From JALOAT01 sp041685115 (GTDB lineage: Bacteria > Pseudomonadota > Gammaproteobacteria > Thiohalomonadales > Thiohalomonadaceae), in assembly GCA_041685115.1 (NCBI GenBank), contig JAWLGK010000004.1, forward strand, positions 1 to 64,000: a DNA stretch of 64,000 nt. The letters are read 5' to 3'. Below, one piece after another: positions 8,542-18,200 of this stretch; positions within the stretch are counted from its first letter, which is position 1; each line of letters starts with the position of its first letter. The notes below the pieces were generated by a model, which was not told where the DNA came from, made no database searches, and saw nothing but the letters and a program-made list of their open reading frames with translations. Both the position numbers and the translations under genes were made by a program.

Positions 8542-11331
8542 ATGCACGGAGGTTCAGGCGCTTCACGAGACCCAACAGACGGCACACCGTTACTGACGCT
8601 GGCCGCCCTGCCCGCCTCACGCGTGTTCGAGGTGCTCGAGTCCTCACCCGAAGGACTGTCGCCCGAACAGGCCGCCCATCGGTTGCAGCTCGAAGGACCC
8701 AACCGTTTGCCTCGCCCGGAAGGCCCGGGATTGTGGCGGCAATTGCTCGCCCAGCTCATTCATTTCTTCGCCATCGTCTTGTGGGTCGCCGCGGTTCTGG
8801 CGTTCATCGCCGGGATGCCTGAACTGGGTGTGGCAATCATTGTCGTCATCACGGTCAACGGGCTCTTCAGCTTCATTCAGGAATACCGTGCCGAGCGTGC
8901 GACGCAGGCGCTCGCGGCACTGCTGCCGCCGCTGGCCACCGTGTTGCGCCACGGCCGGCGCATGACGATTTCCGCTGAAGAACTGGTTACTGGTGATCTG
9001 ATGCTCCTGCACGAAGGGGATCGCATCTCGTGTGATGCATGGGTCATCCAGGCCGAGGGGCTACGCGTGGACAACGCGCTGTTGACCGGTGAGTCGGAAC
9101 CGGTCGAACGCGTGAGCGAGCTGCCGCCGATGGCCGAGAGCGCGCTGCTGCAAGCCGCCGATCTGGTGTTCGCCGGCAGCTTTGTCGCAGCGGGTTCCGG
9201 CCGAGCCGTCGCCGCAGCCACCGGCGCACGGACCCAGCTCGCCGCCATCACCCGGCTCACGGCAGGCGTGCAGCGCCGTCCCAGTCCGCTGCGCCGCGAC
9301 ATCCACCGCGCGGTGCGTGTCATCGCCGCCTTTTCCGTGACGGTGGGCCTTGTCTTTTTCGTCATCTCCCTTCTCCTCGGGGAGCCCGCGCGCGACGCAT
9401 TGTTGTTCACCGTGGGGGTGATTGTCGCGCTGGTCCCCGAAGGGCTGTTGCCCACGCTTACCCTTTCGCTTTCCATGGGTGCAACACGCATGGCGCGGCG
9501 GCGGGCTCTCGTCAGGCACCTGGAAGCGGTGGAGAACCTGGGTGCGACCACGGTGATCTGTTCGGACAAGACGGGCACCGTTACCACCAGCGAGATGACC
9601 GTGCGACGCCTGTGGGCCGGCGGCCGGCACTTCACGGTCACCGGGCTGGGCTACAACCCGCGTGGTACCGTGCTTCATGAGGGCAGACCGCTCAATCACG
9701 AGGAAGCATCGGAGCTGGGGCCCATGCTCCAGGTTGCTGCGCTGTGCGGTGACGCCCGCATCGAGCAGCGCGAAGGCCGCTGGCGCTGCCTCGGTGACCC
9801 GGTCGACGGCGCACTGCTGGTGCTGGCGATGAAAGGCGGGGTGATGCGCACCAGCGCCGAGCGCTCCGCTCATCGAATCCGGGAACTGCCCTTCGACTCT
9901 CATCGCCGGCGCATGAGCACGGTGCATGTCCTGCCCTCGGGCGATCACCTGGTGCTGAGTAAAGGATCGCCGGAATCGATACTTGAGGTATGCACGGCGG
10001 TGGCGGTGGATGGAAGTCCTCAGCCAATGATTGCGGAGCGCCGGTCGCAGGTGATCGCGGAGGCGGAGGTGATGGCCGCCGACGGATTGCGAGTGATGGC
10101 GTTGGCCCAGCGCGTGCTGCCCGCTGCAACCCATACCGCCGCCACCGCTTTGGAATCGGATCTGGTGCTGCTGGGACTGGCGGCGATGGAGGACCCGGTG
10201 CGTCCCGAAGTGCCGCACGCACTCGCCCAATGCCGTCGCGCGGGCATCCGGGTACTGATGATCACCGGCGATCATCCCGCGACCGCCGCGGTGGTGGCAC
10301 GCAAGGCAGGATTCTCGGAAGGCGAGGTACGCCTGGGCGCGGACCTGCCCGAGGACGACGCGGCGCTGGGCGCAATGCTGTTCCGTACCATCACGGTGGT
10401 CGCGCGCGTCGCCCCCGAGCAAAAGCTGCGTATCGCGCGGGCGCTGCAAAACCGCGGCGAGGTGGTCGCCATGACCGGTGATGGCGTGAACGACGCCCCT
10501 GCCCTGCGTCAGGCCGACATCGGTATCGCCATGGGCTGTTCGGGCACCGACGTCGCGCGAGAGGCGGCCGATCTCGTGCTGCTCGACGACAATTTTGCGC
10601 ACATCGTCGCGGCCATCGAGGAAGGGCGCGCCGCCTTCTCGAACATCCGGCGTTTCCTCAGCTATCACCTGACCGACAACGTCGCAGAGCTTGCCCCTTT
10701 CGCGGTCTGGGCCCTCTCAGGCGGCACCTTTCCCCTCGTTTTGTCCGTGCTGCAGATCCTCGCACTGGATATCGGTACTGATCTGTTGCCCGCCCTCGCC
10801 CTCGGCGCCGAACGGCCGGACCCCGGCATCATGGGAAAACCGCCTCGCCTGCGGGAGGAAAGACTGCTCAGTAGCAGCGTGTTGGCGCGAGCCTTCGGAT
10901 TCCTTGGGCCGCTCCAGGCAGTCCTTTCCTTGAGCCTCGTTCCGATCGGCGCCGTGCTCCTCTTCGCCTGGACGCCGGGACAGCCCATCCCGGCCCAGGC
11001 AGTGGCGACGCTTTCGACACTGGTTTTCACCGCCATCGTGCTTCAGCAGATGATCAACGCATTCGAATGTCGGCGAACACCCGCGTCGATTTTCCAGATC
11101 GGCCTGTTCTCCAATCGCCTGCTGGTAGCCAGTGTTGCGGTCGAGGCACTTGTGCTGCTCGCATTCATCTATGCCCCGGGGCTGAACAGAATTCTTGGCA
11201 ACGTCCCGCTTGCCGCGAACGCGTGGCTGCTGGTGCTCGTGTCACCGCTTTTGTTTTTGAGCGCAGAGGAATTGCGTAAGAGCGCCGTTCGTGCCGCGAC
11301 GAAATCGCCCCCAAGTCATTCAGCCCCGTAG
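8542..11331 (+). CDS. P2-type cation-transporting ATPase
   Basis: About 929 residues with all P-type ATPase landmarks: LTGES in the actuator domain, the phosphorylated Asp in CSDKTGTVTTSE (about D342), KGSPE in the nucleotide domain, MITGDHP and TGDGVNDAPALRQADIG in the P domain, and ten membrane segments. The TM4 sequence VPEGLLPTLTLSLS followed by RMARRRALVRHLEAVENLG resembles Na,K/H,K-type (P2C) enzymes as much as Ca pumps, so the ion could be Na+, K+ or Ca2+. I prefer ATG 8542 (GGGGAG just upstream, start of the conserved N-terminal domain) to the in-frame ATG at 8446. The TAG stop is the first three bases of a dispersed repeat, so the C-terminus is repeat-defined. Confidence 0.9.
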   Translation: MHGGSGASRDPTDGTPLLTLAALPASRVFEVLESSPEGLSPEQAAHRLQLEGPNRLPRPEGPGLWRQLLAQLIHFFAIVLWVAAVLAFIAGMPELGVAIIVVITVNGLFSFIQEYRAERATQALAALLPPLATVLRHGRRMTISAEELVTGDLMLLHEGDRISCDAWVIQAEGLRVDNALLTGESEPVERVSELPPMAESALLQAADLVFAGSFVAAGSGRAVAAATGARTQLAAITRLTAGVQRRPSPLRRDIHRAVRVIAAFSVTVGLVFFVISLLLGEPARDALLFTVGVIVALVPEGLLPTLTLSLSMGATRMARRRALVRHLEAVENLGATTVICSDKTGTVTTSEMTVRRLWAGGRHFTVTGLGYNPRGTVLHEGRPLNHEEASELGPMLQVAALCGDARIEQREGRWRCLGDPVDGALLVLAMKGGVMRTSAERSAHRIRELPFDSHRRRMSTVHVLPSGDHLVLSKGSPESILEVCTAVAVDGSPQPMIAERRSQVIAEAEVMAADGLRVMALAQRVLPAATHTAATALESDLVLLGLAAMEDPVRPEVPHALAQCRRAGIRVLMITGDHPATAAVVARKAGFSEGEVRLGADLPEDDAALGAMLFRTITVVARVAPEQKLRIARALQNRGEVVAMTGDGVNDAPALRQADIGIAMGCSGTDVAREAADLVLLDDNFAHIVAAIEEGRAAFSNIRRFLSYHLTDNVAELAPFAVWALSGGTFPLVLSVLQILALDIGTDLLPALALGAERPDPGIMGKPPRLREERLLSSSVLARAFGFLGPLQAVLSLSLVPIGAVLLFAWTPGQPIPAQAVATLSTLVFTAIVLQQMINAFECRRTPASIFQIGLFSNRLLVASVAVEALVLLAFIYAPGLNRILGNVPLAANAWLLVLVSPLLFLSAEELRKSAVRAATKSPPSHSAP

Positions 11332-11467
11332 CCCGGATGGAGCGCAGCGGAATCCGGGGATCACCTAAACGCCATTGTCGTGCAGAGTGTCCTTTTTGTA
11401 GCGTCAGTGACGGTGGCACATTCGCGTGCCAACGAACCCGGATTCCGCTGCGCTCCATCCGGGCTAC
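11328..11467. repeat. Inverted pair of the dispersed 31-bp repeat (MITE-like)
   Basis: The left arm GTAGCCCGGATGGAGCGCAG...CCGGG (11328-11358) and right arm CCCGGATTCCGCTGCGCTCC...CTAC (11437-11467) are perfect complements over 31 bp and enclose about 78 bp. The left arm supplies the stop codon of the P-type ATPase. The right arm ends about 108 bp before the next gene. This looks like a small palindromic insertion. It may also act as a strong RNA hairpin between the two genes. Confidence 0.75.
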
Positions 11468-11574
11468 CGGGTCGGTGCCGGGGGTGCGTTGTTTGCTCAA
11501 CCTCAGCTTTCTTTGCATTTTTCCCGTACCGCCGCGGGTAGAATGAACCTGTGACTTGACGCGCAGGTGCCATC

Positions 11575-12900
11575 ATGAAACCGATAAAAACCGCCTATTT
11601 CGCCCTTCTCACGCTGCTGGCCATGCTTTGGTTTCTGGCCGACGACACCTTGTGGACCGCCAACGGATTCTTCCCCCTGCGCAATGGCATGGTGCAGCTG
11701 ACCGGCGTGATCGGCATGGGTGTGATGAGCGTTGCCATGATGCTGGCCATTCGGCCTGGCCGTATCGAACCTTGGCTGGGCGGCCTGGACAAGTCTTATC
11801 GGCTGCACAAGTGGCTGGGCATCACAGCACTGGTGGTATCTATAACGCACTGGCTGTGGGCGAAAGGACCCAAGTGGGCGGTGGGCTTAGGCTGGCTGGA
11901 GAAGCCCCGACGCGGTGCGGGACCACCGCTCGGCGACATCGAGCAATGGTTCCGCGCGCAACGCCATCTCGCCGAGGGCGTGGGCGAGTGGGCGTTTTAC
12001 GGCGCCGTCGTGCTGATGCTGCTCGCACTGGTCAAGTGGTTTCCCTATCGCCATTTTTTCAAGACCCACCGGCTGCTCGCGATCGCCTACCTGGTGCTTG
12101 TGTTCCATGGCGTGATCCTGCTGGACATGAATTACTGGGCGCAGCCCGTCGGCTTGCTGGTGGCGGCGCTGATGCTGGGCGGCACGTTCGCGGCGTTCAC
12201 GTCCTTGTTTCGCCGCATCGGCGCCGGGCGGCGCGCGCTGGGCGAGGTGGCCGAGGTGGTACACCGCGAGATCCCGCACGTGCTGAGCGTGGCCGTGCAG
12301 CTGCATGACCGTTGGCCCGGCCATGTACCTGGGCAGTTCGCCTTCCTCACCTTCGACAAGGCAGAGGGGCCGCACCCGTTCACCATTTCTTCTGCTTGGC
12401 GCGGCGACGGCAGGTTGCAGTTCCACATCAAGGAACTGGGTGATTACACCAAGAGGCTGCCGACGCTGCTGCGCCGCGGGAATCTCGTGACCGTGGAAGG
12501 CCCTTACGGCTGCTTCGATTTCAACGGCCGCAAGCCCGGCCAGATCTGGGTGGCGGGCGGCATTGGCCTGACGCCCTTCATCGCTCGCCTGCAGGCGCTG
12601 GAAGGACGCACCGACGACAGGTCCATCGACCTGTTCTACAGCACCAATGTGCCCGATGACGACGTATTAACGCGGCTGCGTTCGCTCGCCGAACGGGCCC
12701 GGGTGCGGCTGCACGTATGGGTGACTCAACGCGACGGCTTTCTCACGGGCGCACGCCTGCGCGCCGCCGTGCCGCATTGGCAGGGCGCCGACGTGTGGTT
12801 CTGTGGGCCGGCCGGCTTCGCCGACAGCCTGCGTTGCGATCTGGTCGCCGCCGGGATGGCGCAGGACGACTTCCACCAGGAATTGTTCGCCATGCGCTAA
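11575..12900 (+). CDS. Ferric reductase-like membrane flavoprotein (FNR superfamily)
   Basis: A 441-residue protein. The N-terminal half has about six membrane segments with histidines placed like heme ligands of the ferric-reductase domain (LHKWLG, THWLW, KTHRLL, FHGVIL). The C-terminal half is an FAD/NAD(P)-binding reductase: the HPFTISS stretch (near residue 265) binds FAD, VAGGIGLTPFIA binds pyridine nucleotide, and FCGPAGF is the C-terminal family motif. It probably moves electrons from cytosolic NAD(P)H across the membrane to an acceptor such as ferric iron or oxygen. The ATG follows a weak upstream purine stretch. Its stop overlaps the stop of the convergent MFS gene by three bases. 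Confidence 0.85.
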   Translation: MKPIKTAYFALLTLLAMLWFLADDTLWTANGFFPLRNGMVQLTGVIGMGVMSVAMMLAIRPGRIEPWLGGLDKSYRLHKWLGITALVVSITHWLWAKGPKWAVGLGWLEKPRRGAGPPLGDIEQWFRAQRHLAEGVGEWAFYGAVVLMLLALVKWFPYRHFFKTHRLLAIAYLVLVFHGVILLDMNYWAQPVGLLVAALMLGGTFAAFTSLFRRIGAGRRALGEVAEVVHREIPHVLSVAVQLHDRWPGHVPGQFAFLTFDKAEGPHPFTISSAWRGDGRLQFHIKELGDYTKRLPTLLRRGNLVTVEGPYGCFDFNGRKPGQIWVAGGIGLTPFIARLQALEGRTDDRSIDLFYSTNVPDDDVLTRLRSLAERARVRLHVWVTQRDGFLTGARLRAAVPHWQGADVWFCGPAGFADSLRCDLVAAGMAQDDFHQELFAMR

Positions 12901-14099
12901 CGGCGCGTGCGGCGCAGCAACAGACCGAGGGCGGCGAGCGCGGCGAATGCGGCGCCGCCGAGGAAGGTCGCCGCGGCGCCGAACCGGCTCCACAGCGCGC
13001 CGGCGAGGACGCTCGCGAGCAGCAGCGCGCCGCCGCTCACCAGATTGAAGACGCCGAAGCCCGTGCCGCGCAGTTCCGCCGGCACAGTGTCGGCCACCAG
13101 CTTCGACAGCAGGCCTTGCGTGAAGGCCATGTGCAGGCCCCACAGGGCGGCGCCCGCGAAGGCGCCGAGGGGTACGGCGGCGAAGGCGATCAGCAGGTCG
13201 GCGGCCATGAGCATGACGAGGCCCATGAGCAACAGCCCGCGCGCGCTGACCCGGTCGGCCGCAGCGCCCGCCGGATAGGCGGCGCCCGCATAGAACACGT
13301 TCACCACGATCATGATGAGCGGCACGTAGGTGAGTTGCAGGCCCACGTCCTGGGCGCGCAATACCAAAAAGGCCTCGCTGAAGCGCGCCAGGGTGAACAC
13401 GGCGCCAAGCAGCACCACCAGCCAGTAGCGTCGCGGCAGACGCTGTGCATCGCGTAGGCTCAGCGGCGGGCGTGCCTCCCCTCCCCGCGCGGTCTCCGGT
13501 TCGCGCACGTAGACCACGAGCAATGCCACCGATACCACCGCAGGCAGCACGGCGATCCACATCACCGCGCGGATGTCGTCATCCAGCCAGAGCATGAACA
13601 CCACAGCGAGCAGTGGGCCGATGAGCGCACCGACGGAATCGAGCGCCTGGCGCAGCCCGTAGGCGGCGCCGCGCAGCCGCGCCGCGGTGATGTCGGCGAT
13701 GAGCGCGTCGCGCGGCGCGCCACGGATACCCTTGCCCACGCGGTCGACAAAACGCGCGGCGGCCACCCAGCCGATGGCGTTCGCCAAGGGGAACACCGGC
13801 TTGGTGAGCGCCGCGAGGCCATAGCCGAGCACCATGAGCACCTTGCGCCTGCCGAGGAAGTCGCTGAGTGTGCCGGAGAACACCTTCAGCACCGCCGCGA
13901 TGGCCTCGGCAATGCCTTCGATGAAGCCCACCGTGACCATGGACACCCCAAGCACGCTGACCATGAAGACCGGCAGCAGGCTGTGGATCATCTCCGACGA
14001 GGCGTCCATGAACAGCGAGCCGAACCCCATGGCCCAGATCCCCACGGGCAGCGCCCGCCAGGCGGCTTGGGATTCGGGTGGATGGCGCGGTTCGGTCAT
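12897..14099 (-). CDS. MFS transporter
   Basis: A 400-residue major facilitator protein with about 12 membrane segments. Motif A-like residues appear after TM2 (GTLSDFLGRRK) and the RFVDRVGKGIRGAPRDALIAD segment is typical of a bacterial MFS subgroup with members linked to metal or drug resistance. Substrate unknown. The frame stays open upstream to 14210, but that extension is translated repeat DNA (PDSAALHPGY), so I start at the ATG at 14099, where the normal N-terminus (MTEPRH) begins. Its 3' end overlaps the end of the ferric-reductase gene, so the two transcripts are antisense at their tails. Confidence 0.85.
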   Translation of the reverse strand: MTEPRHPPESQAAWRALPVGIWAMGFGSLFMDASSEMIHSLLPVFMVSVLGVSMVTVGFIEGIAEAIAAVLKVFSGTLSDFLGRRKVLMVLGYGLAALTKPVFPLANAIGWVAAARFVDRVGKGIRGAPRDALIADITAARLRGAAYGLRQALDSVGALIGPLLAVVFMLWLDDDIRAVMWIAVLPAVVSVALLVVYVREPETARGGEARPPLSLRDAQRLPRRYWLVVLLGAVFTLARFSEAFLVLRAQDVGLQLTYVPLIMIVVNVFYAGAAYPAGAAADRVSARGLLLMGLVMLMAADLLIAFAAVPLGAFAGAALWGLHMAFTQGLLSKLVADTVPAELRGTGFGVFNLVSGGALLLASVLAGALWSRFGAAATFLGGAAFAALAALGLLLRRTRR

Positions 14100-14159
14100 G
14101 GGCTTGGCGGTGGTTTTTCCCTGGGGATACCCAGGAGCGTAGCGACCGCAGGCCGTTTC

Positions 14160-15067
14160 GTAGCCCGGATGGAGCGCAGCGGAATCCGGGGAATCCAGCA
14201 CGACATCCAAACGAACTCAGCCCGAATTTTGCTCCCCTCTCCCCAGCCCTCTCCCGGAGGGAGAGGGTGTTCGTGCCCCGATGGAGCGCAGCGGAATCCG
14301 GGAATCCAGCACGAGATCCAAACGATCCGTCCCGGATTTTGCTCCGCTCTCCCCAACCCTCTCCCGGAGGGAGAGGGTGTTCGTGCCCCGATGGAGCGCA
14401 GCGGAATCCGGGGAATTCAGCACGAGATCCAAACGAATCCTGCGTGGATCTTGATCCCCTCTCCCCAGCCCTCTCCCGGAGGGAGAGGGTGTTCGTGCCC
14501 GGATGGAGCGCAGCGGAATCCGGGGAATTCAGCACGAGATCCAAACGATCCGTCCCGGATTTTGCTCCCCTCTCCCCAGCCCTCTCCCGGAGGTAGAGGG
14601 TGTTCGTGCCCGGATGGAGCGCAGCGGAATCCGGGGAATTCAGCACAAGATCCAAACGATCCGTCCCGGATTTTGATCCCCTCTCCCCAACCCTCTCCCG
14701 GAGGGAGAGGGTGTTCGTGCCCCGATGGAGCGCAGCGGAATCCGGGGAATTCAGCACAAGATCCAAACGAATCCTGCGCGGATCTTGATCCCCTCTCCCC
14801 AACCCTCTCCCGGAGGGAGAGGGTGTTCGTAGCCCCGATGGAGCGCAGCGGAATCCGGGGAATTCAGCACAAGATCCAAACGAATCCTGCGCGGATCTTG
14901 ATCCCCTCTCCCCGACCCTCTCCCGGAGGGAGGGGGTGTTCGTGCCCCGATGGAGCACAGCGGAATTCCAAACAAATCCAGCCCGGATTTTGATCCCCTC
15001 TCCCCAACCCTCTCCCGGAGGGAGAGGGCGTTCGTAGCCCGGAAGGAGCGCAGCGGAACCCGGGGAA
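14160..15067. repeat. Tandem array of ~112-bp units built from two dispersed repeats
   Basis: Eight to nine units repeat with starts at about 14169, 14281, 14391, 14503, 14614, 14725, 14838, 14950 and 15043. Each holds the ATGGAGCGCAGCGGAATCCG repeat, a short variable stretch (CAGCACGAGATCCAAACGA), and the inverted sequence CTCTCCC.GGAGGGAGAG. Unit identity is high with scattered point changes. There are no unique spacers, so this is not CRISPR. All long ORFs across it are periodic translations of the repeat. It separates the MFS gene from the RND operon. Confidence 0.9.
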
Positions 15068-15163
15068 TGCTGGGCGGACGACGGGCAGGGTGAGGAGCGA
15101 AACGGCGCCGTATCGTTCCTGATCGCGTAGAGGAACTTGATGGGGCGGCTTCGCGCGAGAGAT

Positions 15164-15194
15164 CCCGGATTCCGCTTCGCTTCATCCGGACTAC
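15164..15194. repeat. Dispersed 31-bp repeat, inverted single copy
   Basis: CCCGGATTCCGCTTCGCTTC...CTAC is the complement of the repeat family with a few changes. It lies between the 112-bp array and the terminator of the RND operon and is opposite in orientation to the array. Confidence 0.65.
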
Positions 15195-15218
15195 GGTGAC
15201 AGTACGGGGTTCTCGGAT

Positions 15219-15256
15219 AAAAAAAACGCCGGGGTGATGCCCCGGCGTTTTCTTTT
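15219..15256 (-). terminator. Rho-independent terminator of the RND operon
   Basis: A perfect 8-bp stem CGCCGGGG/CCCCGGCG with a 5-base loop (15227-15247) is flanked by an A-run on the left and TTTTCTTTT on the right. It therefore works as a terminator on both strands. It lies 15 bp beyond the stop of the RND transporter. Confidence 0.9.
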
Positions 15257-15271
15257 CGGTCGCCTGCCGCA

Positions 15272-18200
15272 TCAAAGCGGCATTTCGCTCTCTTCGTCGC
15301 CCACCGGCTTCATCTGCTTGCCGCGTTCGAGCCATTTGAAGAACAGCGGCACGAACAGCGTGGCGATGAAAGTGGCGGCGAGCATGCCGCCGAGTACACC
15401 GGTGCCCATGGATTGCCGCGCTGCGGCGCCCGCGCCTGTGGAGATGGCCAGCGGCACGACGCCCAAGACGAAGGCCAACGAGGTCATGACGATAGGACGG
15501 AAGCGCAGGCGTGCGGCTTCGATGGCGGCGTCGACCACGCTCTTGCCGTTGGCGTATTGCTGGGCCGCGAACTCCACGATCAGGATGGCGTTCTTGGCGG
15601 CAAGACCGATGAGCACCACCAGGCCGATCTGGAAGTAGATGTCGTTGGGCATGCCGCGTGCGAACACCAGTGCCAGTGCTCCCATGAGCGCGAAGGGCAC
15701 GGACATGATCACGGCGAGCGGCAGCGACCACTTCTCGTACTGTGCGGCCAAAATCAGGAACACCATGATCACGCCGAAGATGAGCGCCGGACCGGAGGAG
15801 CCCGCATCGCGCATCTGCTGGAACGCCTCGCCGGACCAGGCCAGTGAATAACCGGCCGGCAGCACCTCGGCAGCGACCTGCTCGACAATGGCGATGGCAT
15901 CGCCCGAGCTGATACCTGGTACGGAGGCGCCCATGATCTTGGCGGCCAGGAAGCCATTGAAGCGCTCCAACTGCTCGGCGCCGACGATGTCCTTCACCTT
16001 GATGACCGCTGCCAGCGGGATCATGGCGCCGCTGTTGGCGCTACGCACGTAGACCTTGCCCAGGTCGTCCGGCTTCATGCGGTAGTCAGATTCGGCCTGC
16101 AACTGCACGCGGTAGGCACGGCCGGTCTTGTTGAAGTCGTTCACGTACAGCGCACCCATGGTGCTCTGCAGGGTCTCGTAGACCTGATTGAGCGGAATCC
16201 CCAGCGACAACGCCTTCGGCTCGTCCACCTCCACGAACAACTGCGGTGAGGTCGGGCGGAAGAAGGTATTGATACGCGTGAATTCCGGGCGCTGCTGCAG
16301 TGCGCCGATGAGCGTCTGCGTCACGTCGTTCAAGCTCTGCGTTTCACCATCGGCACGGTTCTGCACGTAGAACTCGAAGCCGCCGGCGGCACCCAGGCCG
16401 CGGATGGCGGGCGGGTTGAAGGTCATGGCCATGCCGTCCGGCAACGCGCCCATGCCCATACCCATGAACTGACCTACCAGCGCCTCGGCGGGAACGTCGC
16501 GCTCGCTCCAGTCCTTGAACTTGATGAACATGGTGCCGCCGTTGGTCTTGGCGCCGCCGCCGATCAGGTCGTACCCGCTGATGAGCACGGTGTGATCCAC
16601 CGCCTCGTTCTGGATGACCATCTGGCGGAAACGCTCGCCGGTCGCACTGGTGCGCTGGAGCGACGCGCCGTCCGGCAACATCACCGCCGACATCACCACG
16701 CCCTGGTCCTCAGGCGGCACGAAGCCGCCCGGGACGATGCGGAACAGGAACACCGTCATGGCGATGACGGCCACGAACACCGTGGTGCCCAGATACGGGT
16801 GGTGCAAAATGCCCTCCACCGTGCGCGTATACAGTCGCGTGAACGCCTCGAAGCCACGATTGAAGGGCCGGAACACCCGCGACTCGCCGTGGTTCGGCTT
16901 GAGGATGAGCGCACACAGCGCTGGCGTGAGGGTCAACGCCACGATGCCGGAAATGAACACGGCCACGGCCACGGTCACGGCGAACTGCTTGTAGAGCACA
17001 CCGGCGATGCCACCCAGGAAGGCCACGGGGATGAACACCGAGCACAGCACCAGCACGATGGCCACCACCGCACTCGAGACCTCGCGCATGGCCGTCACCG
17101 CCGCATCGAACGGTCGCATCTTGTGCTCGGTCATATGGCGTTCGACGTTTTCCAGCACGATGATGGCGTCGTCCACCACGATGCCGATGGCGAGCACCAT
17201 GGCGAACAAGGTCAGGGTGTTGATGGAGAAGCCGAACAGCCACAGGCCCGCGAACGTGCCGATGAGCGAGACCGGTACGGCGATCATGGGTATGAGCGTG
17301 GCGCGCCAGTTCTGCAGGAAGATGAACACCACCGCCACCACCAGGATCAGCGCCTCGACCAGCGTCGTCATTACTGCATTGATGGACGCGATGACGAACT
17401 GCGTGGTATCGAACGGGATCATGTAATCGACGCCAGAGGGAAAGCGCTTTTTGATCTCGTCCATTTCACCGCGTACGGCATCCGCCACGTCGAGGGCGTT
17501 GGCGCCGGTTTGCAGGAAGATGCCCAGGGCAATGGCTGGATTGCCGTCGACGGTACTCTTCTGGTCGTAGTTGTAGGCACCGAGTTCCACGCGCGCCACG
17601 TCCTTCACGCGCAGCACGCCGTTCGGGCCGTCCGCACGAATGATGATGTCGCCGAATTCCTCGGGCGTCAGCAGACGTCCCTTGGCGGTCACCGTGTACA
17701 CCAGCATCTGCGGGTTGGGCGTGGGCTCATGGCCGATCTTGCCCGCCGCATACTGATTATTCTGCACGCGCACCGCCGCCGCGATATCGCTGGTCGTGAC
17801 ACCCAGTTGCGCCATACGGTCGGGCTTCAGCCAGATGCGCATGGAATAGTCCTGCGCACCGAACACGATCACATCGCCGACGCCCGGCAGACGCTTCAGG
17901 TCGTCCACCACGTTAAGGCTGGCGTAGTTGGACAGGAACAGGCGATCGCGAGTGCCGTCCGGCGAAAACATGGACGTGATGAGCAGGATGTCCATGTTGC
18001 GCTTCACCACCAACACACCATTGCGACGCACGTCTTCGGGCAGGCGCGGCTCGGCCGCCTTGACGCGGTTGTTGACGTTCTGGGTGGCCGTGTCCACGTC
18101 CGTGCCCACTTCAAAATTGACCGTGATCATGATCTGGCCATTGGAGGTGGACGTGGAGCTGAAGTACGTGAGGCCCTCGATGCCGTTCAGCTGCTCCTCG

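Noticed and set aside
13983..14993. Long plus-strand ORF of 336 residues and similar minus-strand frames across the 112-bp array
   Set aside because: The translation is a periodic copy of the repeat (GAQRNPG/MERSGIRG units) with no fold; several frames are open for the same reason.
14160..15067. CRISPR-like regularity
   Set aside because: Units of about 112 bp are homologous over their full length; there are no unique spacers and no cas genes.
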